Source of the DNA: Salipiger mangrovisoli | GTDB taxonomy: Bacteria; Pseudomonadota; Alphaproteobacteria; Rhodobacterales; Rhodobacteraceae | Assembly (NCBI RefSeq): GCF_015223355.1 | Contig: NZ_JADFFK010000015.1 | Coordinates: 1-64,000 of the forward strand | Length of the DNA: 64,000 nucleotides | Direction of reading: 5' to 3' | Shown here: in pieces, positions 29,962-38,328 of the stretch | How the letters are laid out: each line of letters opens with the position of its first letter | Position numbering within the stretch: position 1 is the first letter of the stretch | Translations under genes and position numbers: made by a program | Notes under the pieces: generated by a model | Database searches by the model: none | The model's input: only the letters and a program-made list of their open reading frames with translations | What the model was told of the DNA's origin: nothing

Positions 29962-30067
29962 GATGCCGCGCCCCTACCTTCGCGGCGCCTGCGGCCCCGC
30001 TCTTCGGGTCCAAGTGTTAGTGGCCGGGCTGCCAAAACTCAACGCTCGGACGCGCATCGGCCCTGCG

Positions 30068-30910
30068 TCAGTTGCTCTGCGGCATCCGGAAGTCCTCGCA
30101 GGGATCGTCGCGCTCGGCCGGGGCGCTCTCCTCGACCAGATCGAAGCCCCCCTCGGGTGCGCCCTGTCCGGTTTCGCCCTGCCCGAGCGCCGCCACCGAA
30201 ACCTCGCCCGCTGCACGGGTCAGCAGCGCCGGGGCACCCCAGTCCTTGCGCGCGTGGCCATTGCCGGTGATCACCACCACCGGACCGCCCAGATTGGCGT
30301 AGGCTTCGAGTGCGGTCTCGGCCAGTCGCGCGTCGCGCAGGCGTTGAATGCTGACCATCACCGGCAGCATCTCGAGCGGCAGCGCGTCACAATGCGCCGC
30401 CATCTGCAGCTGCTGGCGTGCCGCGTCCTCGGCCGGATCGAGCGGCTCGTCGAGCCCGTAGAAACCGGCGCCGGGGCCGAAAACTCTTGTCAAATCGCTC
30501 TTCAGATCGCCCTCTCCGAGCGCCTTGGTCTGCTCGCGCGGCACTTCCGCGCCGTAGACTTTTGCCTCCGGGGCGGCCGCGAAGATCGGGAAGTACATCG
30601 AGAACTCCGGCCAGCCGCTGCCGTTCCAGCCAAGCGCCGCTTCCAGCGCCGTTTCATCGGCCACCATCTCCGGCGTGACGACCGCCGCCTGTTCGGGCGA
30701 GAGCATCTCGAAGACCAGCGCCACCGGCTTGATCTGCGCCACCAGCTCGGCCTGCCGCGCGTGATGCGCCGGATTGTCGTGGGTTTCCCCAAGAAACACC
30801 ACATCCGCCCCCATGAGGGCGGATGTGCCATCCTGCGGAGAGACAGGATTTTGCTGTGCCGCGACGGGCGCAGCCAGAGAGATCAGTGTCAGGGCAAGGG
30901 CTCGCATCAT
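30068..30910 (-). CDS. ChaN-like (cofac_haem_bdg) family protein, exported
   Basis: The 280-residue product has a short signal peptide (1–18, ending PVAAQ). ChaN-family hallmarks are VVFLGETHDNPAHHARQ, LVFEMLSPEQ and the C-terminal VVVITGNGHARKDWG. Campylobacter ChaN binds haem, and the family is sometimes linked to iron; the biochemical role here is unknown. Its ATG overlaps the rpoH2 stop codon, so it is translationally coupled to a stress sigma factor, an arrangement worth noting. Confidence 0.8.
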   Translation of the reverse strand: MMRALALTLISLAAPVAAQQNPVSPQDGTSALMGADVVFLGETHDNPAHHARQAELVAQIKPVALVFEMLSPEQAAVVTPEMVADETALEAALGWNGSGWPEFSMYFPIFAAAPEAKVYGAEVPREQTKALGEGDLKSDLTRVFGPGAGFYGLDEPLDPAEDAARQQLQMAAHCDALPLEMLPVMVSIQRLRDARLAETALEAYANLGGPVVVITGNGHARKDWGAPALLTRAAGEVSVAALGQGETGQGAPEGGFDLVEESAPAERDDPCEDFRMPQSN

Positions 30911-31788
30911 GCGAGGAAGTGTTGCACCTCGGTGGACTGCGCTTCAAGCGACTTGCGCATCTTGGCGAAGGCCGCCGCTTCGAGCTGGCGCACACGCTCC
31001 TTGGACAAACCCAGTTCCTGTCCAAGGCTTTCCAGCGTACGCGTCTCGTCGCGCAGCTTGCGCTCGCGGACGATGAACCTTTCGCGATCATTCAGCGAGG
31101 TCATGGCGGTGACCAGCCACTGCCGCAGTTGGGCGTTGTCGAGCTTGCCTTCCACGAGGCTCGAACTTTGCTCGCCTTCGTCCTCGAGCGTGTCGATCCA
31201 CTCGCGGCCATCCTCATCGGTGCTTTGCGTCGCGTTGAGCGAGTAGTCCGAGCCCGACAGACGGCCTTCCATCATCTCGACATCATGCAGCGGCACACCG
31301 ATCTCTGTGGCAATCATCTCGCGCAGCGTGTTGCGGTTCATCACCTCGCCCCGCGACGCGGCCTCGCGCTCGAGCCGGGCCTGAACACGGCGCATGTTGA
31401 AGAACAGGGATTTCTGGGAAGAGGTGGAGCCGGTGCGCACCATCGACCAGTTGCGCATCACATAGTCCTGGATCGAGGCCTTGATCCACCACACCGCGTA
31501 AGTCGAAAAGCGCACGCCGCGGTCGGGATCGAACTTGTCAGCCGCCTTCATCAGGCCAAGCCCCGCCTCCTGAACCAGATCGTTCATTGGCGCGCCGTAA
31601 CGCTTGAACTTCGCGGCCATCGAGATCGCGAGGCGCATGTATGCGGTGATGAGACGGTGAAGGGCCTGCTCATCGCGCTGGTCGCGCCAGGCGTAGGCCA
31701 ATCGCAGCTCGGTTTCCGCGTCGAGCAACTCGGCCTTCATGGCACGGCGCGAGAGGGTCTGATCGTTGAAGGTCGAATCCAAAGCCAT
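30907..31788 (-). CDS. rpoH2: RNA polymerase heat-shock sigma factor, RpoH2 type
   Basis: The 293-residue group 3-like sigma-70 protein has region 2 (LVQEAGLGLMKAADKFDP…GVRFSTYAVWWIKASIQDY), the RpoH box equivalent SQKSLFFNMRRV and region 4 with a C-terminal helix-turn-helix (ESLGQELGLSKERVRQLEAAA). In Rhodobacter, RpoHII works with RpoE in the singlet-oxygen response and overlaps RpoHI at heat-shock genes. I chose RpoH2 over RpoH1 by general resemblance, so that suffix is less certain. It overlaps the ChaN-like gene. Confidence 0.85.
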   Translation of the reverse strand: MALDSTFNDQTLSRRAMKAELLDAETELRLAYAWRDQRDEQALHRLITAYMRLAISMAAKFKRYGAPMNDLVQEAGLGLMKAADKFDPDRGVRFSTYAVWWIKASIQDYVMRNWSMVRTGSTSSQKSLFFNMRRVQARLEREAASRGEVMNRNTLREMIATEIGVPLHDVEMMEGRLSGSDYSLNATQSTDEDGREWIDTLEDEGEQSSSLVEGKLDNAQLRQWLVTAMTSLNDRERFIVRERKLRDETRTLESLGQELGLSKERVRQLEAAAFAKMRKSLEAQSTEVQHFLA

Positions 31789-31825
31789 GCGAGGCCCCCG
31801 TTGACTGGGCCGAGCGCGCCGGCCT

Positions 31826-31871
31826 CGTTACTCTTTGGTATAGTAACGACGAACAGGCCGATTTGGTTTCC
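31826..31871 (-). promoter_or_regulatory. Putative rpoH2 promoter region with perfect dyad
   Basis: CGTTACT (31826–31832), nine bases, AGTAACG (31842–31848) form a perfect inverted repeat about 38 bp upstream of the rpoH2 start. On the minus strand GGAAAC (31871–31866) and CGTT (31848–31845) are 17 bases apart, similar to extracytoplasmic-function sigma promoters. The -10 overlaps the dyad. Both assignments are inference. Confidence 0.4.
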
Positions 31872-32252
31872 GAGAAATTTCAACGAGCGCAAATTCGCGC
31901 CTCGCGCAACGGCGGTGCGGCGGAGACTTCGGCAGGTGTCAGCCCGCCAAAACTGCATCGACGTCCCCGCACGATCGCGGAGCACGCCACATCAACTCTT
32001 TGAGCAAGCTTGCGTTTCCCTCGGATGCCCACCCGAGGCGGGGTCTGCCTCACCTGCTCGCTGTACAAGGTAGACCCCCGGAGAATTTTTCCACCCCGCC
32101 GCACGGGTGAGCTTTCGGTTTCCGGCGGATCACCGCTTGGCACCCGAAACCGCGCGAGCCCGGTCCGGTTAACCAATTCTCAAGATGCGACGGCCCATCC
32201 TCGCTCGAGCCCCGCGCAGAGGGGTATGCCAGATCAGGGGATGAGACCGGCA
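31872..32252. other. Intergenic region between rpoH2 and comM
   Basis: About 380 bp between the divergent genes. It must hold the comM promoter. An in-frame extension of comM continues open to 32010, but it has no family similarity or ribosome site. A stretch at about 32050–32160 is GC-rich with GGTTAACC at 32166–32173. I see no RNA gene or coding region I can support. Confidence 0.5.
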
Positions 32253-33767
32253 ATGGCGGCCTGCGCCTATACCGTCGCCTTCGACGGGATCGAGGCACGC
32301 CTCGTCGAGGTGCAATGCGCCGTGACACCCGGCGTGCCCGGCTTCGCCGTCGTCGGCCTGCCAGACAAGGCCGTGTCGGAGGCGCGCGAGCGCATCCGCG
32401 CAGCGCTTCAGGCTCTTGCCATCGCGCTTCCGTCGAAACGGATCACGGTGAACCTCTCGCCTGCCGACCTGCCGAAGGAAGGCTCGCACTTCGATCTGCC
32501 GATCGCGCTCGGCCTGCTGGCGGCGCTCGAGGTGATCCCCGCCGACGAGGTTGCCGGCGTCGTCGCCCTGGGCGAACTGACGCTCGACGGCGCGCTGGTC
32601 GCCGTGCCCGGAGCGCTGCCCGCCGCGCTCACCGCCGCGGCCGAGGCCCGCAGCCTGCTCTGCCCCGCCGCCTGCGGCCCCGAGGCCGCCTGGGTCGAGG
32701 CCTGCCGCGTGCTCGCGGCGCGTGACCTGACCGAGGCGATCCGCCATTTCACCGGCGCAGGTCCGATCACCCCCTCGAGCCCCGGGTCGGCGGAAGCCCG
32801 GCTCGACGGCCCGGATCTGCGCGACGTCACAGGCCAGGAACGCGCCAAGCGCGCATTGGAGATTGCCGCGGCCGGGCGCCACCACCTGCTGTTCACCGGA
32901 CCGCCGGGCACCGGAAAATCCATGCTTGCCCGCCGACTCGCGGGGCTGATGCCCCCGCTGAGCGCCGCCGAGGCGCTGGAGACCGCGATGGTGCGCTCGC
33001 TCGCCGGCGATCTCGCCGAGGGGCGGCTGTCCATGGCGCGGCCCTTTCAGCAACCGCATCACACCGCGTCGATGGCAGCGCTCACCGGCGGCGGACGCGG
33101 CGCGCGGCCGGGGCAGATCAGCCTCGCGCACAATGGCGTTCTCTTCATGGACGAGCTTCCGGAGTTTCCCCGCAACGTGCTCGACAGCCTGCGCCAGCCG
33201 CTGGAGACCGGCGAGATCACCGTGAGCCGCGCCAACGCCCATGTCACCTATCCCTGCCGATTCCTGCTGATAGCCGCGGCCAACCCCTGCAAGTGCGGCA
33301 TGGCTGGCGATCCGGCACGCGCCTGCTCGCGCGCGCCGCTCTGCGCCGAAGACTACCTCGGGCGCATCTCCGGCCCGCTCATGGATCGCTTCGACCTGCG
33401 CCTCGAGGTGCCGCCGGTCTCGCTCGAGGAGATGGCCCTGCCGCCGTCCGGCGAGAACAGCGCCGCCGCCGCCGCGCGAGTCGCTTCGGCTCGTGACCGC
33501 CAGGCTGCCCGCTATGCCGGCCATCCCCGCATCCGCACCAATGCCGACGTCGACGGGCGGCTGCTCGATGAGATCGCCACCCCCGACGCCGAGGGCCGCG
33601 CGCTGCTGCTGCGCGCCGCCGAGCGTTTCGGCCTGTCGATGCGCGGCTACCACCGGGTGCTGCGCGTCGCGCGCACCTTGGCCGATCTTGCGGGCGAAGA
33701 GGCGCTGCGCCGTCCGCAGGTGGCCGAGGCGCTGAGCTACCGGCTGGTGTCGCGCAGCAGGTCCTGA
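32253..33767 (+). CDS. comM: YifB-family Mg-chelatase-like AAA ATPase ComM
   Basis: The 504-residue protein matches ComM: an N-terminal domain (AYTVAFDGIEARLVEVQCAV, with LPSKRITVNLSPADLPKEG), Walker A GPPGTGKSM (about 216), Walker B VLFMDELPEF and a cysteine cluster CKCGMAGDPARACSRAPLC. ComM is a hexameric helicase that extends branch migration during natural transformation in other bacteria. Upstream ATG codons at 32226 and 32241 are possible; 32253 gives the family length. Its last 31 bp overlap a convergent esterase gene. Confidence 0.93.
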   Translation: MAACAYTVAFDGIEARLVEVQCAVTPGVPGFAVVGLPDKAVSEARERIRAALQALAIALPSKRITVNLSPADLPKEGSHFDLPIALGLLAALEVIPADEVAGVVALGELTLDGALVAVPGALPAALTAAAEARSLLCPAACGPEAAWVEACRVLAARDLTEAIRHFTGAGPITPSSPGSAEARLDGPDLRDVTGQERAKRALEIAAAGRHHLLFTGPPGTGKSMLARRLAGLMPPLSAAEALETAMVRSLAGDLAEGRLSMARPFQQPHHTASMAALTGGGRGARPGQISLAHNGVLFMDELPEFPRNVLDSLRQPLETGEITVSRANAHVTYPCRFLLIAAANPCKCGMAGDPARACSRAPLCAEDYLGRISGPLMDRFDLRLEVPPVSLEEMALPPSGENSAAAAARVASARDRQAARYAGHPRIRTNADVDGRLLDEIATPDAEGRALLLRAAERFGLSMRGYHRVLRVARTLADLAGEEALRRPQVAEALSYRLVSRSRS

Positions 33768-34636
33768 ACAAAGGCCGCCGCCCGGCGCAGCGTGGCTCGG
33801 GCCTCGGGTATCCAACCGTCGAAGACCGGCCAGGCGTGCGGTGCGGTCGCATGAGTCTCGACCTCGACCCGCGCGCCCTCGGCGCGGAGCCGCGCCGCCA
33901 TGCGCAGGCCATCGTCGGCGAGAATCTCGCTTCGCGACCACGTGAGACGGACCGGCGGACAGGCCGGGAACGTGGCATAGAGCGGCGACAGCCGTGGGTC
34001 CGCGCGCATCTGCGCACCGCCGACGACATCGACCAGATCGCGCATGCGCGCCACCGGCAGAAAGGGATCGGATCGCGCATTTTGGGACAGGCTCGCGCCG
34101 GTCATTGCCAGGTCGGTCCAGGGCGAGAAGGCCAGCGCCCCGGCGGGCGGGTGGCCCCGCACGCAAAGGTCGCCAAGCAAGGCAAGCGCAAGCCCGCCCC
34201 CGGCGGAATCCCCGGCCAGCACCACCTGATCCGGCGTGTAGCCCAAACCGTCCAGCCGCTCCCAGGCGGCGCAGGCGGCATCGAACTGCGCCGGGAAGGG
34301 GGCTTCCTGCACCAAAGGGTACTCCGGCGCGCAGACCTCGATCCCAGAAAGCTGCGAAAGCCGCGCCATCACCCCCTGATGGGTGCGCGGGCTGCCGGAG
34401 ATGTAGCCGCCGCCGTGGAAATAGAGGATCACCCGGCGCGGCGCGCAATGCCCGGCGCTGATCCAGTGCAATCCACCGGGCCGGCGCAGATGCAGCAGGT
34501 GGGCGGGCTGGCGCATCAGGATCGGCGCATGCCGGTCAAGATCGTGCGCCGCCGCCTCGGGGCCGGCGGTGCGGGCGAGCCGGGGCTTTGCGATGAGACG
34601 AAGCCCAAGCGTCAGCGCCGAAAGCCGCCAGCCCAT
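33737..34636 (-). CDS. Alpha/beta hydrolase, HSL (family IV) esterase/lipase
   Basis: The 299-residue protein carries the HSL hallmark HGGG (74–77), the nucleophile elbow GDSAGG with Ser144, an acid in SEILADDG (about 241) and His267 in APHAWPVF. Such enzymes hydrolyse short-chain esters; the natural substrate is unknown. No clear signal peptide is visible. The 3' end overlaps comM by 31 bp on the opposite strand. Confidence 0.9.
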   Translation of the reverse strand: MGWRLSALTLGLRLIAKPRLARTAGPEAAAHDLDRHAPILMRQPAHLLHLRRPGGLHWISAGHCAPRRVILYFHGGGYISGSPRTHQGVMARLSQLSGIEVCAPEYPLVQEAPFPAQFDAACAAWERLDGLGYTPDQVVLAGDSAGGGLALALLGDLCVRGHPPAGALAFSPWTDLAMTGASLSQNARSDPFLPVARMRDLVDVVGGAQMRADPRLSPLYATFPACPPVRLTWSRSEILADDGLRMAARLRAEGARVEVETHATAPHAWPVFDGWIPEARATLRRAAAFVQDLLRDTSR

Positions 34637-34673
34637 CCCCGCCGCCCCCGCCCCGGCTGCTCCGAAACCGGCC

Positions 34674-35609
34674 TCAGGCCAGCTTGGCCTCGATCGCCTG
34701 CCAAATTTTCTCGGCGACGTTGACGCCGTCGAACCGCTCCAATTCCTGGATACCGGTCGGCGAGGTCACGTTGATTTCGGTCAACCAGTCGCCGATCACG
34801 TCGATGCCGACAAAGACCTGGCCCTTCTCCTTCAGCACCGGGCCGATGGTGGCGCAAATCTCGCGGTCGCGCTCGGTCAGCTCGACCTTCTCCGGGCGGC
34901 CCCCGACGTGCATGTTCGAGCGCACCTCGCCGGCCGCCGGCACCCGGTTGATCGCGCCCACCGGCTCGCCATCGACGAGGATCACCCGCTTGTCGCCCTT
35001 GCTCACCGCGGGCAGGTACTTCTGCACGATCAGCGGTTCGCGCGAGAATCCGGTGAAGAGCTCGTGCAGCGAGCTCAGGTTGCGGTCATTCTGGTCAAGC
35101 CGGAACACCCCTGCCCCGCCGTTGCCATAGAGCGGCTTGAGGATGACGTCGCCATGCTTGGCCTTGAAGGCCCTGATGGTTTCGAGGTCGCGCGCGATGG
35201 TCGTAGGCGGCGTCAGCTCGGGGAAATTCAGCACCAGCAGCTTCTCGGGCGAATTACGCACCCAGAAGGGATCGTTCACCACCAGCGTGCCCGGTGCCAA
35301 CCGGTCGAGCAAATGGGTCGTGGTGATGTAATGCATGTCGAAGGGCGGGTCCTGGCGCAGCCAGACCACGTCGATCTCGGCCAGGTCAATCACCTCGCGC
35401 GGACCCAGAACGGCAGGATGCTCTGCATCGCGCTGCACGGTCATCCAGTGCCCTCGCGCGGTGATCCGCCCCTCTTCGAAGGCAAGATCGTCCGGGCCGT
35501 AGTAGAACAACTCATGCCCCCGCGCCTGCGCCTCCTCGGCAAGCCGGAAGGTGCTGTCGGCATTGATGTTCACGGACCCGATCGGGTCCATCTGAAAGGC
35601 GATCTTCAT
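34674..35609 (-). CDS. gshB: Glutathione synthetase
   Basis: The 311-residue ATP-grasp enzyme joins gamma-glutamylcysteine and glycine. Matching segments are [39 protein letters not shown], the glycine-rich [14 protein letters not shown], and [22 protein letters not shown] [19 protein letters not shown] near the C-terminus. Length fits E. coli GshB (about 316). It lies 99 bp from yraN on the same strand, in a yraN–rsmI–gshB run. Confidence 0.97.
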   Translation of the reverse strand: MKIAFQMDPIGSVNINADSTFRLAEEAQARGHELFYYGPDDLAFEEGRITARGHWMTVQRDAEHPAVLGPREVIDLAEIDVVWLRQDPPFDMHYITTTHLLDRLAPGTLVVNDPFWVRNSPEKLLVLNFPELTPPTTIARDLETIRAFKAKHGDVILKPLYGNGGAGVFRLDQNDRNLSSLHELFTGFSREPLIVQKYLPAVSKGDKRVILVDGEPVGAINRVPAAGEVRSNMHVGGRPEKVELTERDREICATIGPVLKEKGQVFVGIDVIGDWLTEINVTSPTGIQELERFDGVNVAEKIWQAIEAKLA

Positions 35610-35708
35610 CTCGGTCTCCGCGCATGGCTTTCGCCATACATGGCGCAGCGCGGCGCAGGGCGCAATGGCAGGGACTTGCGCCGCTGTCGGGACTGCCGCC
35701 CGGGCGGC

Positions 35709-36161
35709 CTAGGGACCGATCGCCTGCTCGATCACCCGGATCATGCCGTGCCGGTCCATGAGCGCAACGTCGAAACGCATCTCGCTCAAAGCCCCCAGCG
35801 GTTGCGTTCCGACGAATTCCTCGGCGGCTTTCTGCAGTCGGCCAATCTGCCGCCAGCGCAGTTGCGCGAGCGCCTGATCGAAACTCCGGCTGGCTTTCAC
35901 TTCCACGAAGAGGAACCCCGCCCCGTCGCGGAAGATCAGGTCTATCTCGCCGCTGCGGCCGCGCCAGCGCCGACGCAGTAAGGGATACCCGCGGCGTTCG
36001 TAGTCCAAGGCGACCCGCGCCTCGGCGGCGAGCCCCGCATGGTAGCTCATCTCTCCGCGGCAATGCCGCCGCAACGTCTCTGCCTCGGCCCGGCGCGGCG
36101 GCAGTTGTAGCGGCGTGGCACGGTCAAAATCAAAGGCCAATTGCGACGACTGTATCGACAT
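35709..36161 (-). CDS. yraN: UPF0102 family protein YraN
   Basis: The 150-residue protein has the UPF0102 nuclease-like core: GLAAEARVALDYERRGY, RWRGRSGEIDLIFRDGAGFLFVEVKAS and FDVALMD. The D…E-x-K arrangement (EIDLIF…VEVK) recalls Holliday-junction-resolvase-type folds, though the function is unknown. An N-terminal extension of about 37 residues precedes the core, and AAGGGG upstream of 36161 supports it. It lies 22 bp after rsmI. Confidence 0.9.
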   Translation of the reverse strand: MSIQSSQLAFDFDRATPLQLPPRRAEAETLRRHCRGEMSYHAGLAAEARVALDYERRGYPLLRRRWRGRSGEIDLIFRDGAGFLFVEVKASRSFDQALAQLRWRQIGRLQKAAEEFVGTQPLGALSEMRFDVALMDRHGMIRVIEQAIGP

Positions 36162-36183
36162 GCCATCCCCTTTACCGAAGCAC

Positions 36184-37047
36184 TCAGTCGCGGTCCTTCG
36201 CCAACTTCAGTGCAAGCTGGTAGACCGGGCGGCGGGCAATCCCGTACGCCTGCGCCACATGATCCGCGGCGTCCCGCACCGACATGTCGCCCAAGGCCGC
36301 ACGCAGTTCTTCTTCTAGCTCGGATTCGCTAATTTTTTCCGAATCCCCCTTGCCGATCAGCACCACGATCTCGCCCTTCGGCGGCACTTCTGCATAGGCC
36401 TCCGCCAGTTCCTCGAGCGTGCCCTCGCGCACTTCCTCGAATTTCTTCGTCAGCTCGCGGCAGACCGCCGCACGGCGCTCCCCTCCCAGCGCCGCCGCGG
36501 CATCTGCGAGCATCGCGCCCAGGCGCTTGGGCGACTCGTAGAAGGCCAGCGTCGCCGCCTCGTGTTTCAGCGCCGCCAATGCGGTGCGGCGCGCGCCCTT
36601 GGCGTTGGGCAGGAAGCCCGCGAAAAAAAAGCGGTCGGTTGGCAGCCCCGCGAGTGTCAGCGCGGTGATCACCGCCGCCACACCCGGCGCGGCCGTCACC
36701 AAATGGCCTTCGGCTCGCGCGGCACGGGCAAGATCGAAACCCGGATCCGAGATCATCGGGGTGCCCGCCTCCGAGGCATAGGCAACCGATTTTCCCTCTG
36801 CCATCAACGCCATGAGACGCGGGCGCATCTTCGCGCCATTGTGATCGTGGTAGGCAAGGCACGGCCGTTCGCCGAGCGGAATGCCGAGGATTTCCATAAG
36901 ACGCTTGAGGCTGCGCGTGTCCTCTGCCGCCAGCACGTCCGCCGCCCGCAGCACATCGATCGCCCTGAGCGTGATGTCGCGTGCGTTTCCGATGGGTGTG
37001 GACACCAGGTAGAGCCCCGGCACCAAACCGCTTCTTTCGGGATTCAT
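36184..37047 (-). CDS. rsmI: 16S rRNA (cytidine-1402-2'-O)-methyltransferase
   Basis: The 287-residue tetrapyrrole-methylase-fold enzyme methylates the ribose of C1402 in 16S rRNA. Family signatures are LYLVSTPIGNARDITLRAIDVL, AEDTRSLKRLMEILGI, YASEAGTPMISDPGFDLARAA and FAGFLPNAKGARR. ATG at 37047 was chosen over a preceding GTG. It is divergent from the YraM-like lipoprotein and upstream of yraN, the same trio as E. coli yraL–yraM–yraN. Confidence 0.96.
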   Translation of the reverse strand: MNPERSGLVPGLYLVSTPIGNARDITLRAIDVLRAADVLAAEDTRSLKRLMEILGIPLGERPCLAYHDHNGAKMRPRLMALMAEGKSVAYASEAGTPMISDPGFDLARAARAEGHLVTAAPGVAAVITALTLAGLPTDRFFFAGFLPNAKGARRTALAALKHEAATLAFYESPKRLGAMLADAAAALGGERRAAVCRELTKKFEEVREGTLEELAEAYAEVPPKGEIVVLIGKGDSEKISESELEEELRAALGDMSVRDAADHVAQAYGIARRPVYQLALKLAKDRD

Positions 37048-37137
37048 CACTGGACCCGATCCCCCGCTGTACTATGATTGCTCCCAAATGCTCATGCGGA
37101 AGAACCGCTTGGGCGTCAACGAGGGAGCCAGCCACCA

Positions 37138-38328
37138 ATGTTCGCCCTTTTCGCCCGCGCCCGCAAGGCGCTGCGCCCGGCCGCCATGTTCGCCACGGCC
37201 GCCCTGCTTGCCGCCTGCGACGTCTCGACCATGACCGACCTCGGCACCGCCGGCAGCGGCGGCCCGAGCATCGACCCCGGCCAGACGGTGCGCGTCGCCT
37301 TGCTGGTGCCGCAGTCAGATCCCTCGGCCGCGGCCGTCGCACGCGACCTCGAGAACGCTGCGCGGCTTGCCATCGCCGATCTCGGCAATGCCCAGATCGA
37401 CCTTGCGGTCTACGACACCGGCGGCCAGCCCGCCCAGGCCGCGAGCCAGGCGCAGCGCGCCGTCGACGAAGGGGCACGCATCATCCTCGGCCCGCTGCGC
37501 GGCGAGGAAGCGGTCGAAGCCTCGAAGATGGTCGCTGACGAGGGCGTGAACGTTCTGGCCTTCTCCAACAACGCAACGATCGCAGGGGGCAACCTCTTCA
37601 TCCTCGGGCCGACGTTCACCAATACCGCGGATCGGCTCATGGGCTTTGGCGCGCGCCGGGGCGTCAACTCGGTCGCCGTGCTCTACTCGCAGGACGTGCC
37701 TGGCGAGTTCGGCCGCAGCGCGATCAACCAGGCGGCTGCGCGCAACGGTGTATCGGTGGTCGCCGAGCAGCCTTACGAGCTGAGCGTCGAGGGCGTGACC
37801 CGCACCGCGCAGGCGATGAGCGGCATCGTCGGCAGCAGCGGCGCGCAGTCGGTCTTCATCACCTCCGATGCCACAAATGCCGCCATGCCGCTGCTTCTGC
37901 AGCTGATGCCCGAAAACGGCGTGAACCCGGCGGTGACCCAGTACATCGGCCTGACCCGCTGGGACGTGGCGCCGCAGCTGTTCTCCTACCCCGGCGCGCA
38001 GGGCGCGTGGTTCGCCATGCCCGACCAGGCCATGCAGCGCAATTTCAACGCCCGCTACCGCGGCGCCTACGGCTCGGAACCGCATCCGCTCGCCGGGCTT
38101 GCCTTTGACGGTGTCGCCGCAGTCGGGGCCCTGGTCGCACAGGGCCGCAGCGACGCGCTCACTGGCCGCGCGCTGACGCAAGCCGCTGGTTTCCAAGGCA
38201 CCGGCGGTGTATTCAGGCTGAAATCGGACGGCACCAACGAACGCGGTCTCGCCGTCGCCACCATCCAGAACAGCCAGGTAACGATTCTTGACCCTGCCCC
38301 CTCCAGTTTCTCCGGCGCCGGCTACTGA
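37138..38328 (+). CDS. LpoA/YraM-like lipoprotein (penicillin-binding-protein activator family)
   Basis: The 396-residue product has a lipoprotein signal with lipobox LLAAC (Cys25), then a periplasmic-binding-protein-like fold (VRVALLVPQSDPSAAAVARDLENAARLAIADLGNAQIDLAVYDTGG, split here by spacing). GLTRWDVAP and YGSEPHPLAGLAFDG are typical. The family includes E. coli LpoA, which activates PBP1A. Only the C-terminal-type domain is present, not the LpoA TPR domain. It is divergent from rsmI; its end overlaps the glnD start by 41 bp. Confidence 0.85.
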   Translation: MFALFARARKALRPAAMFATAALLAACDVSTMTDLGTAGSGGPSIDPGQTVRVALLVPQSDPSAAAVARDLENAARLAIADLGNAQIDLAVYDTGGQPAQAASQAQRAVDEGARIILGPLRGEEAVEASKMVADEGVNVLAFSNNATIAGGNLFILGPTFTNTADRLMGFGARRGVNSVAVLYSQDVPGEFGRSAINQAAARNGVSVVAEQPYELSVEGVTRTAQAMSGIVGSSGAQSVFITSDATNAAMPLLLQLMPENGVNPAVTQYIGLTRWDVAPQLFSYPGAQGAWFAMPDQAMQRNFNARYRGAYGSEPHPLAGLAFDGVAAVGALVAQGRSDALTGRALTQAAGFQGTGGVFRLKSDGTNERGLAVATIQNSQVTILDPAPSSFSGAGY

